This document shows positions 7,239-14,082 of a stretch of DNA of 64,000 nt, piece after piece. Positions within the stretch are counted from its first letter, which is position 1. Each line of letters starts with the position of its first letter. Origin of the DNA: PALSA-555 sp963821325 (GTDB taxonomy: Bacteria > Actinomycetota > Acidimicrobiia > IMCC26256 > PALSA-555). The notes under the pieces are model-generated. The model worked only from the letters and a program-made list of their open reading frames with translations, had not been told where the DNA came from and ran no database searches. The translations under genes and the position numbers were made by a program. The stretch is taken from positions 558,001 through 622,000 of the forward strand of contig CAWGDC010000006.1 in the NCBI GenBank assembly GCA_963821325.1. The letters run 5' to 3'.

Positions 7239-8063
7239 CTGAAGCCGGTCGCCTTCCTCTCCGACTACGGGCTCGTCGACGAGTTCGTCGGCGTCTGCAA
7301 GGCCGTGATGCTGGGCCTCGCGCCCGGCCTCACCATCCTCGACGTCACCCACGACCTGCCGCCCCACGACGTCCGGGCCGGCGGGCTCACCCTGGTGCGC
7401 GCCGCGCAGTACCTGCCCGACGGGTGCGTCGTGCTCGCCGTCGTCGACCCGGGCGTGGGCACCGACCGGCGCCTCCTCGCGGTCGACGCCCCGACCGCCA
7501 CGTTCGTCGGCCCCGACAACGGGCTCCTGGCCCCCGCCGTGGCGCTGCTCGGCGGCGCCGAGCACGTCGTGACCCTGACCCGGCGCGACCACCAGCTGCC
7601 CGCCCCCGGCCCCACGTTCGCCGGCCGCGACATCCTCGCCCCCGCCGCCGCGCACCTCGCCCTCGGCGGCCCCCTCGACGAGCTCGGCGACCCCGTCGAC
7701 CCCGCCACCCTCCTCCCCGGGCTCGTCGGCCTCCCCAGCCCCCTCGACGGCGGCGCGCTCCGCGCCGAGGTGTGGTGGGTCGACCGGTTCGGGAACTGCC
7801 AGCTCAACGTCGGCCCCGAGGACCTCCTCGCCGCCGGCGCCGCGCCCGGCGAGCCCGTCGAGGTGCGCCTCGGGGAGCGGGCGAAGGCGGCGCGCTGGGT
7901 CGACACGTACGCGTCCGCCCGTCCCTCCGAGCTCGTGCTCCTCGTCGACTCCTACGGGCTGCTCGCCCTCGCACTCGACCGCCGGTCCGCCGCCGCCGAG
8001 TACCGGCTGGCGGCCGGCTCGACCGTGGTCCTCGTCCCCCCCGGCGCTACCGTGCCGACATGA
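7239..8063 (+). CDS. S-adenosyl-L-methionine hydroxide adenosyltransferase (DUF62 family)
   Basis: Homology to the SAM hydroxide adenosyltransferase/fluorinase family starts with PVAFLSDYGLVDEFVG at about 7245 and continues through VVDPGVGTDRR, GPDNGLL, FAGRDILAPAAAHLA and WVDRFGNCQLN. The family hydrolyses SAM to adenosine and methionine. The conserved N-terminus lies upstream of the first ATG (7305) and GTG (7302), and no ATG, GTG or TTG occurs in frame after the preceding stop at 7218-7220; CTG at 7239 is the only plausible in-frame start, otherwise a base is wrong. Length from CTG is 274 residues, normal for the family. The 30-residue gene overlaps its stop. Confidence 0.8.
   Translation: MKPVAFLSDYGLVDEFVGVCKAVMLGLAPGLTILDVTHDLPPHDVRAGGLTLVRAAQYLPDGCVVLAVVDPGVGTDRRLLAVDAPTATFVGPDNGLLAPAVALLGGAEHVVTLTRRDHQLPAPGPTFAGRDILAPAAAHLALGGPLDELGDPVDPATLLPGLVGLPSPLDGGALRAEVWWVDRFGNCQLNVGPEDLLAAGAAPGEPVEVRLGERAKAARWVDTYASARPSELVLLVDSYGLLALALDRRSAAAEYRLAAGSTVVLVPPGATVPT
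8048..8053 (+). promoter_or_regulatory. -10 element (TACCGT) inside the SAM hydrolase 3' end
   Basis: TACCGT lies six bases before the ATG at 8060, the same spacing as at the other leaderless starts of this window. Confidence 0.4.
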
Positions 8064-8152
8064 GGCCCGGCACCACCATCGCCCTCGCCGCCCTCCTCGT
8101 CCTCATCTTCGCCGCTGCGTTCGCCCAGTTCGTCCTCCGCCTCGGCCCCTGA
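8060..8152 (+). CDS. 30-residue single-span membrane peptide
   Basis: ATG at 8060 overlaps the preceding stop (ATGA) and a TGA ends it at 8150-8152. The product starts MRPGTTIALAALLVL and is one continuous hydrophobic segment (residues about 7-25) with a short basic N-terminus, so a single transmembrane helix is expected. No family is recognised. The overlap, the -10 element ahead of it and the hydrophobic, non-random composition support a real small protein; expression evidence is lacking. Confidence 0.5.
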   Translation: MRPGTTIALAALLVLIFAAAFAQFVLRLGP

Positions 8153-8169
8153 CCTCGATCTCACGCCCC

Positions 8170-8195
8170 GTGGCAAAAACCCTCAAGGGGGCCAC
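8170..8195 (+). terminator. hairpin after the SAM hydrolase operon
   Basis: GTGGC at 8170-8174 pairs with GCCAC at 8191-8195, and an inner CCC/GGG stem (8180-8182 with 8187-8189) closes a TCAA loop. No T-tract follows. Position 18 bases after the stop of the 30-residue gene suggests a terminator. Confidence 0.4.
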
Positions 8196-8226
8196 AGAGA
8201 GCGACGATGCAGGGAACGGTTCCGGC

Positions 8227-8306
8227 CCGCGGGCGTGGGGAGCGTGACGCCACGACAAAGTGGCGATCACTGGCCTCCCAGCCCGCCCCAAGACCCACGC
8301 CCGCGG
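8227..8306 (+). repeat. inverted repeat with internal hairpin upstream of the acyl-CoA ligase
   Basis: Perfect 13-base arms at 8227-8239 and 8294-8306 enclose a second perfect stem (CGCCAC/GTGGCG around a GACAAA loop, about 8249-8266). The element ends 33 bases before the -10 of the ligase, so it is either the end of the upstream transcription unit or an operator region. I could not match it to a known riboswitch. Confidence 0.45.
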
Positions 8307-8338
8307 CTGGGGCCACCCTCGGTTCAGCGGTCCACTCC

Positions 8339-8344
8339 TACGAT
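8339..8344 (+). promoter_or_regulatory. -10 element (TACGAT) for the leaderless acyl-CoA ligase
   Basis: TACGAT is followed by six bases and the GTG at 8351, which starts the conserved ligase N-terminus. Confidence 0.5.
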
Positions 8345-8350
8345 CCCTCC

Positions 8351-9812
8351 GTGAACCTCGCCGGAGTGCTGCTCCGCGCCGCGACGGACACCCCCGACGC
8401 CACCGCGCTGCGCGACGAGCGCGGCCAGGCCACCACCTACCGGGCGCTCGCCGACGCCGCGGCTCGCCTCGCCCGCGACCTCGCCGCCGACGGTGTGCGG
8501 CCCGGCGACCGGGTGGCGGTCGTCAGCCCGAACGGGGTGCCGTTCGTCGTCGCGTACCTCGCCGTCCTGCACGCCGGCGCGGTGTGCGTGCCGCTGAACC
8601 CGACGTCGCCGCCCGCCGAGCTCGACGGGCAGCTCGGCGCGGTCGACGCTGCCCTGACCCTCGCCGCCGGGTCCGCAGCGTCGCTCGCCACCGCCGTAGG
8701 CCGGCGGGTCCGCCGCGTCGACCTCGACGCGCTCCCCGACGACGCCGCGCCGCGTGTCGAGCGCGCCCCCGACGACGTCGCCGTGCTCCTCTTCACCTCG
8801 GGCACCGCCGGCGCGCCCCGTGCCGCGATGCTCACCCACGCCAACCTGGCCGCCAACATCGGCCAGGTCCAGGGGCACCCCGGCCTCGCGGTGCGACCCG
8901 ACGACGTCGGCCTGGCCGTGCTGCCCTGCTCCCACATCTTCGGGTTGAACGTCGTCCTCGGCTGCGGCCTCGCCGCCGGCGCGGCGACGCTCCTCGTCGA
9001 GCGGTTCCAGCCCGCGGCCACCGCCCGCCTCGTCGCCCAGGCCGGGGTGAGCATCCTCGCCGGCGTCCCCACGATGTTCCGCGACTGGCTCGAGCTCGAC
9101 CCGGCCGACGCGCCGCCGGACACCTTCGCGTCGGTGCGCCTCGCCGTGTCCGGCGCCGCCGCGCTCCCCGACACGGTCGCGGCCGCGTTCGGGGACCGCT
9201 TCGACGTCGTCGTCCACCAGGGCTACGGGCTCACGGAGGCCTCCCCGATCGTCAGCACCACCGCGCTCGGCCCCTCCCCACCCCGGCCCGGCTCCATCGG
9301 CCGGCCGCTGCCCGGCCTCACCGTCCGCCTCGTCGACGAGGACGGCGCCGACGTCCTGGCCGGCGACCCCGGCGAGATCTGGGTGCAGGGCCCGAACGTG
9401 TTCGCCGGCTACTGGGATGACCCCGCCGCCACCCGCCGGGCCCTCGTCGACGGCTGGCTGCACACCGGCGACGTCGCCGTCCTCGACGAGCACGACGACC
9501 TGCGCCTCGTCGACCGGCGCACCGACCTCATCCTCGTCGCCGGGTTCAACGTCTACCCCGCCGAGGTCGAGGAGGTGCTGCGCGCCCACCCCGACGTCCT
9601 CGACGCCGCGGTCACCGGCGAGGCCAGCCCCCGCACCGGCGAGACCGTCGTCGCGGCGATCGTCGCCACCCCCGGCGCCGACCCCGACCCGGCCGACCTG
9701 AACGCGTTCTGCGGCCGGGCGCTCGCCCGCTACAAGTGCCCGACGCGCGTCACGGTCGTCGACACGCTGCCGCGCAACCCGGCCGGCAAGCTCCGCCGCC
9801 GCGACCCTCTAG
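8351..9812 (+). CDS. AMP-forming acyl-CoA ligase (ANL superfamily)
   Basis: About 486 residues. The ATP-binding P-loop (LLFTSGTAGAPRAAMLTHAN), the YGLTEASPI motif, the hinge (GWLHTGDVAVLDEHDDLRLVDRRTD) and the C-terminal catalytic lysine motif (LPRNPAGKLRRRD) are all present, as in long/medium-chain fatty-acid or aromatic acid CoA ligases; the substrate is not deducible. As read, the frame misses its stop and stays open to 11020, antisense to the next gene. Removing one C in the CCC at 9805-9807 gives Asp-Leu-TAG at 9810-9812, which shares CTAG with the stop of the converging gene. I take 9812 as the true end. Confidence 0.88.
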
Positions 9813-10504
9813 GTCGCCGCGGCCGACACCGGCCGGCCGTGCCCCTCGGCGACGACGAAGCCGAGATAGATCACCGTGATCCCCGCGACGAGCGTCCCCG
9901 CGAACGCCGAGTCGTGGCCGACGAGCCCCTGGAGCAGCCCGCCGCTCGACAGGACCAGCGTCCCCGCGGCGATCAACCCGTTGGCCGCGGCCCGCCGCGC
10001 GTGCCCGGGCCGGGTCCGGTCCCGGGCCAGGCGGACCCCCGACCAGATCGCCCCGACGAGGATCACGGTCGCGCCGAGCCCGCTGCCCGCGGCGGCGAGC
10101 ACCCGCGGGAACGCCCCGAACGTCGTCGACCCGCGCGGGATCCGGGTGCCGGCCACCGCCTTCATCGGCGCGGCGAGGATCACCCCGGCGGCCAGCCCGG
10201 AGAAGAACACGACGAACCACTGCAGGCGCCGACCGACGCGGGGGCCGAGCAGCAGGTCGACGGTCCCCAGCGCCAGCCACGGCACGTCGAGCACCGCGCC
10301 GCACAGGAAGAACACCCGGTAGTTGGCCCGCCCCCAGCCGTTCGACGACCCGAGCGCCAACGCCGCGCCCGCCACCGCGAAGAGCGCGAGGGCCACCGTC
10401 CAGTCCCACAGCTCGCGCCGGCGCCGCTGGGTCGCCCGGGCCAGCGTCGACTGCGCGAACCACGACGCCACGGCGGTAGCCACGAACGCCAGCCCCGTGA
10501 CCAT
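9809..10504 (-). CDS. multi-span membrane protein of unknown function
   Basis: 231 residues with about six or seven hydrophobic segments (MVTGLAFVATAVASWFA; WTVALALFAVAGAALAL; YRVFFLCGAVLDVPWLAL; WFVVFFSGLAAGVILA; VLAAAGSGLGATVILVGAIW; LIAAGTLVLSSGGLLQGLV; GTLVAGITVIYLGFVVAEG), arguing for an integral membrane protein. No family is recognised. The ATG at 10504 is chosen over the longer frame because a -10-like TACGCT precedes it by nine bases on the minus strand. It is divergent from rex and shares the 10.5 kb intergenic region with the Rex operator, so Rex control is possible. Confidence 0.6.
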   Translation of the reverse strand: MVTGLAFVATAVASWFAQSTLARATQRRRRELWDWTVALALFAVAGAALALGSSNGWGRANYRVFFLCGAVLDVPWLALGTVDLLLGPRVGRRLQWFVVFFSGLAAGVILAAPMKAVAGTRIPRGSTTFGAFPRVLAAAGSGLGATVILVGAIWSGVRLARDRTRPGHARRAAANGLIAAGTLVLSSGGLLQGLVGHDSAFAGTLVAGITVIYLGFVVAEGHGRPVSAAAT

Positions 10505-10545
10505 CCGGCCCCGAGCGTAGGGGCCCGCCACCCCACATCCCGCGC

Positions 10546-10563
10546 TTGTGACCGCGTGCACAA
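10546..10563 (+). promoter_or_regulatory. Rex operator (ROP) upstream of rex-hem operon
   Basis: TTGTGACCGCGTGCACAA matches the Rex consensus TTGTGAAnnnnTTCACAA in 12 of 14 fixed positions. It forms the centre of a longer perfect inverted repeat with 13-base arms (10538-10550 and 10559-10571). The right arm abuts the -10 element of rex, so bound Rex would block RNA polymerase. This mirrors the autoregulated rex-hemACD operon of Streptomyces coelicolor. Confidence 0.8.
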
Positions 10564-10571
10564 GCGCGGGA

Positions 10572-10577
10572 TAGGGT
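10572..10577 (+). promoter_or_regulatory. -10 element (TAGGGT) of the rex-hem operon
   Basis: TAGGGT directly follows the right arm of the Rex operator. Transcription should begin near 10584, giving a leader of about 50 bases that contains a GGGGGAGAGGAG ribosome site at 10616-10625. Confidence 0.55.
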
Positions 10578-11286
10578 GGCCGCGCCGGCACGCACCGGCC
10601 GGGGCGACCCGGCCGGGGGAGAGGAGCCCGACATCACGGAGGCTCGCCCGATCCCCGAGGCGACCGTGGCCCGGCTGCCCCTCTACTACCGGGCGCTGCT
10701 CGAGATCGCCGAGCAGAGCACGACGGTCTCCTCCGAGCAGCTCGCCGAGCTCGCCGGCGTCACCGCCGCGAAGGTCCGCAAGGACCTCTCCTACCTCGGC
10801 TCCTACGGCACCCGCGGGGTCGGCTACGACATCGAGCACCTCGTCGGCGAGGTGTCCGCCGAGCTCGGCCTCACCCACGACTGGCCGGTCGCCATCCTCG
10901 GGATCGGGAACCTCGGCCGGGCCCTGGCCAACTACCGCGGGTTCTCGGCCCGCGGGTTCCGCGTCGTCGCCCTCGTCGACGCCGACCCGGCGCAGGTCGG
11001 CAGCCGTGTCGGGGACCTGACCGTCGAGCCCGTCGAGGCCCTCGCCGCCCTCGTCGCCGACCGGCAGGTCGCCATCGGGGTGATCGCCACCCCCGCCGAC
11101 GCCGCCCAGGGGGTCGCGGACCGGCTCGTCGCCGCCGGGGTGCGGGCCATCCTGAACTTCGCACCCGCGGTCGTCGTCGTCCCACCCGAGGTGTCGCTGC
11201 GCAAGGTGGACCTCGCCACCGAGCTGCAGATCCTCTCCTTCTACCAGCAGCACCACCGGCGCGCTCGGGACGCCGCGAGCGTGTGA
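10576..11286 (+). CDS. rex: redox-sensing transcriptional repressor Rex
   Basis: N-terminal winged helix (PEATVARLPLYYRALLEI ... VTAAKVRKDLSYLGSYGTRGVGY) and a C-terminal Rossmann domain (VAILGIGNLGRALANY) that binds NADH/NAD+, plus the swapped C-terminal helix (LATELQILSFYQQH). Rex represses respiratory and heme genes when NADH is low. The only canonical in-frame start, GTG at 10576, lies inside the -10 element and could not be in an mRNA started there. The best-spaced codon after the ribosome site is ATC at 10633, a very rare initiator; the next GTG would cut the first helix. The true N-terminus is therefore open. Confidence 0.9.
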   Translation: MAAPARTGRGDPAGGEEPDITEARPIPEATVARLPLYYRALLEIAEQSTTVSSEQLAELAGVTAAKVRKDLSYLGSYGTRGVGYDIEHLVGEVSAELGLTHDWPVAILGIGNLGRALANYRGFSARGFRVVALVDADPAQVGSRVGDLTVEPVEALAALVADRQVAIGVIATPADAAQGVADRLVAAGVRAILNFAPAVVVVPPEVSLRKVDLATELQILSFYQQHHRRARDAASV

Positions 11287-11945
11287 CGATGGGGTCGATG
11301 GGACGACCCGCGCTGCTCGGCTACCCGGTCAACCTGCTCGTCGCCGGCCGGCGCTGCGTCGTCGTCGGCGCCGGCCGGGTCGCGACCCGCAAGATCGCGG
11401 CGCTCCTCGACGCTGGCGCCGTCGTCCACGTCGTCGCCCCGAGCCTCGCCGCCGAGGTGGCCGGCTGGCGGGACGCGGGGCGCCTCACCGTCGACGAGCG
11501 GCCCTTCCGGGCCGAGGACCTCGACGGGGCGTGGCTGGCGACCGCCGCCACCCCCGACCCGGCGGTCAACGCCGCCGTCTACGAGGCCGGCGAGGCCCGC
11601 CGGGTGTTCGTGAACGCCGCCGACGACCCCGCCCACTGCTCCTTCACCCTCATGTCGGTCGTCCGTCAGGGCGACCTCGTCGTCACCATCGGCACCGGGG
11701 GACGCAGCCCGGCGCTGGCCACCTACCTGAAGGACCACGTCGCCACCGAGATGGGCCCCGAGTGGGGGGCCCTCCTCGACCTGCTCGCCGAGGAGCGGGA
11801 GGCGGCCCGGGCGGCCGGCACCCCGACCGAGTCGCTCGATTGGCGACACGCCCTCGATTCCGGCATCCTCGATCTCATCCGCACCGGGCGCGTGGCCCAA
11901 GCGAAGGAGCTCCTCCGGGCGTGTCTCTCGTCGTCGTCGGGCTGA
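11283..11945 (+). CDS. precorrin-2 dehydrogenase / siroheme synthase N-terminal domain protein
   Basis: 220 residues: Rossmann NAD-binding domain (CVVVGAGRVATRKIAALLDAGA), then the Met8/CysG-N dimer domain (CSFTLMSVVRQGDLVVTIGTGGRSPALATYLKDHV). Such proteins oxidise precorrin-2 to sirohydrochlorin and may insert iron. It lies between rex and hemA and works with the CobA half of the cobA/hemD fusion three genes on, so this operon can make both siroheme and heme. The start GTG overlaps the rex stop; ATGs at 11289 or 11298 are alternatives. It overlaps hemA by 25 bases. Confidence 0.88.
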   Translation: MTMGSMGRPALLGYPVNLLVAGRRCVVVGAGRVATRKIAALLDAGAVVHVVAPSLAAEVAGWRDAGRLTVDERPFRAEDLDGAWLATAATPDPAVNAAVYEAGEARRVFVNAADDPAHCSFTLMSVVRQGDLVVTIGTGGRSPALATYLKDHVATEMGPEWGALLDLLAEEREAARAAGTPTESLDWRHALDSGILDLIRTGRVAQAKELLRACLSSSSG

Positions 11946-13192
11946 ACCACCGCACCGCGGCGGTCGACCTGCTGGAACGCATGACGGTCCCCCCGGCGGG
12001 CCTCCCGAAGGCCCTCCACACCCTCGCGGACCGCGAGCACCTCGCCGACGTCGTGCTGCTCTCCACCTGCAACCGCACCGAGGTGTACGCCCAGACCACC
12101 CGGTTCCACCCGGGGATCGACGACGTCCGCCACTTCCTCGCCGACCTCGCCGGCCTCGACCCGGACAGCCTCGCCGAGCGGCTGTACACGTACCACGACG
12201 ACGCCGCCGTGGCGCACCTCTTCGGGGTCGCCGCCGGCCTCGACTCGATGATCATCGGCGAAGCCGAGATCCTCGGGCAGGTCCGCGAGGCCTGGCAGAC
12301 CGCCGAGCGGGAAGGCACCGCCGGGCCGCTGCTCGGCCGCGCCTTCCGTCACGCCGTCCAGGTCGGGAAGCGGGTCCGCCGCGACACCCACATCGGCCGC
12401 CACGCCGTGTCCGTGTCGTCCGCCGCGGTGACCCTCGCCGCCGAGCGGCTCGGGTCGCTCGCCGGCAAGCGGGTGCTCGTCCTCGGCGCCGGGGACGTCG
12501 GCGTCGGCATGGCCGTGGCCCTCGCCGGTGCCGGCGTCGGCGAGATCGTCGTCGCGAACCGCAGCCCGGCCCGGGCCCGCGAGCTCGCCCGCCGGGTCGA
12601 CGGCCGGGCGGTCTCCCTCGACGAGATCCCCGACACGCTCGTCGACACCGACGTGCTGCTCGCCTCGACCGGCGCCCCGAACGTGCTCATCGAGCGGGGC
12701 GACATGGAGGTGGTCATGGCCCGCCGCGACGGCCGGGCGCTGCTCGTCGTCGACGTCGCCGTCCCCCGCGACGTCGACCCCGGCGTCGGGCAGGTGTTCG
12801 GCATCACCCTCCTCGACATCGAGGCGCTGCGCGCCTTCGGGGAGCAGAACCTCGAGCTGCGGCGCGCCGAGATCGGCAACGTCCGCGGCATCGTCACCGA
12901 CGAGCTCGACCGGTTCCGGCTCGAGCGCAGCGCCCGCGAGGTCGCGCCGCTCGTCGCCGCGCTCCGCGACCGGGCCGAGGCCCTCCGCCAGGCCGAGCTG
13001 CGCCGCCGCTCGGCCCGCCTCGGCGCCCTCGACCCCGCCGCCGCCGAGGTCGTCGACGCCGTCTCCCGTGCCGTGGTGAACAAGCTGCTCCACGAGCCGA
13101 CCGTGCGCGTGAAGGACGCGGCCGGCTCCGCCCGCGGCGAGCTGCTCGCCGACGCGCTCGCCGACCTGTTCGCGCTCGACGACCCCGAATGA
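11921..13192 (+). CDS. hemA: glutamyl-tRNA reductase
   Basis: 423 residues. The N-terminal catalytic domain has the nucleophilic Cys in LLSTCNRTEVYA, followed by GEAEILGQVREAW, the NADPH domain (VLVLGAGDVGVGMAVALAGAG) and the C-terminal dimerisation helices. It reduces glutamyl-tRNA to glutamate-1-semialdehyde, the first committed step of C5-pathway heme synthesis. The start is the GTG at 11921 (VSLVVVGLNHRTA) after AAGGAG. It is translationally coupled on both sides, with the upstream overlap of 25 bases and ATGA with hemC. Confidence 0.96.
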   Translation: MSLVVVGLNHRTAAVDLLERMTVPPAGLPKALHTLADREHLADVVLLSTCNRTEVYAQTTRFHPGIDDVRHFLADLAGLDPDSLAERLYTYHDDAAVAHLFGVAAGLDSMIIGEAEILGQVREAWQTAEREGTAGPLLGRAFRHAVQVGKRVRRDTHIGRHAVSVSSAAVTLAAERLGSLAGKRVLVLGAGDVGVGMAVALAGAGVGEIVVANRSPARARELARRVDGRAVSLDEIPDTLVDTDVLLASTGAPNVLIERGDMEVVMARRDGRALLVVDVAVPRDVDPGVGQVFGITLLDIEALRAFGEQNLELRRAEIGNVRGIVTDELDRFRLERSAREVAPLVAALRDRAEALRQAELRRRSARLGALDPAAAEVVDAVSRAVVNKLLHEPTVRVKDAAGSARGELLADALADLFALDDPE

Positions 13193-14082
13193 CCGGGCCG
13201 CTGCGGGCGGCGACGCGCGGCAGCGCGCTCGCCCGCTGGCAGACCGAACGGGTCCTCGCCCGCCTCGACGTTCCTGCCGAGCTCGTCGTGGTCACCACGA
13301 CGGGTGATCGACGCGCCGACGAGCCCATCCACACCCTCGGCGGGCAGGGCGTCTTCGTCAAAGAGGTCCAAGACGCCGTCCTCAGCGGACGCGCCGACCT
13401 CGCGGTGCACTCCGCGAAGGACCTCCCCTCCAGCACCCCGCCCGGGCTGGTGCTGGCCTGCGTCCCCGAGCGGGCCGACCCCCGCGACGCCCTCGTCGGC
13501 GGCGCCCTCGACGACCTCCCGACCGGCGCCGAGATCGCCACCGGGTCGGTGCGGCGCCGCGCCCAGCTGGCCCACGCCCGACCCGACCTCACCTTCGCCG
13601 AGCTGCGCGGCAACGTCCCGACCCGCGTCGCCCGTGCCGTCGACCACGACGCCGTCGTCGTCGCGCTCGCCGCCCTCCAGCGCCTCGACCTCGTCGACGC
13701 CCGCGTCCACCCCCTCGACCCGGCCGTGCTGCTGCCCCAGGTCGCCCAAGGCGCCCTCGCCGTCGAGTGCCGCGCCGACGACGACGCCACCCACCGCGCG
13801 CTGCGCGCCCTCGAGGACCCCATCGCCCGCCGCGCCGTCGACGCCGAGCGGGCCTTCCTCGCCGAGCTCGGCGGGGGCTGCGACCAGCCCGTCGCCGCGC
13901 TCGCCGTCCCCGACGGCGACGCGCTCGTCCTCACCGGGCTGCTCGCCTCCCTCGACGGGCGCGTCGTGCTGCGCGCCGACGCCCGCGGCGACGACCCCGC
14001 CGCGACCGGCCGGCTCGTCGCCGAGACGCTCCTCGACCGCTACGGCGGGCGGTCCCTCCTCACCGGCGGCACCGCGGCGTGA
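13189..14082 (+). CDS. hemC: porphobilinogen deaminase (hydroxymethylbilane synthase)
   Basis: 297 residues. Family landmarks: RAATRGSALARWQTE at the N-terminus, HSAKDLPS, the Arg-rich GSVRRRAQL segment, and the dipyrromethane-cofactor cysteine in LGGGCDQPVAALAV. It joins four porphobilinogens to hydroxymethylbilane. Start and stop overlap neighbours (ATGA, GTGA), so it is part of the rex-hem operon. Confidence 0.96.
   Translation: MTGPLRAATRGSALARWQTERVLARLDVPAELVVVTTTGDRRADEPIHTLGGQGVFVKEVQDAVLSGRADLAVHSAKDLPSSTPPGLVLACVPERADPRDALVGGALDDLPTGAEIATGSVRRRAQLAHARPDLTFAELRGNVPTRVARAVDHDAVVVALAALQRLDLVDARVHPLDPAVLLPQVAQGALAVECRADDDATHRALRALEDPIARRAVDAERAFLAELGGGCDQPVAALAVPDGDALVLTGLLASLDGRVVLRADARGDDPAATGRLVAETLLDRYGGRSLLTGGTAA

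Noticed and set aside
8163..8306. c-di-GMP (GEMM) or c-di-AMP (ydaO) riboswitch
   Set aside because: A few short matches only; the GAAA tetraloop/receptor and other core motifs are absent, and the downstream gene appears leaderless.
8207..11020. Very long open frame running from the acyl-CoA ligase through the next gene
   Set aside because: After 9812 it is antisense to a membrane protein and partly over rex, with Arg/Pro/Asp-rich shadow composition; a one-base error at the ligase stop explains it.
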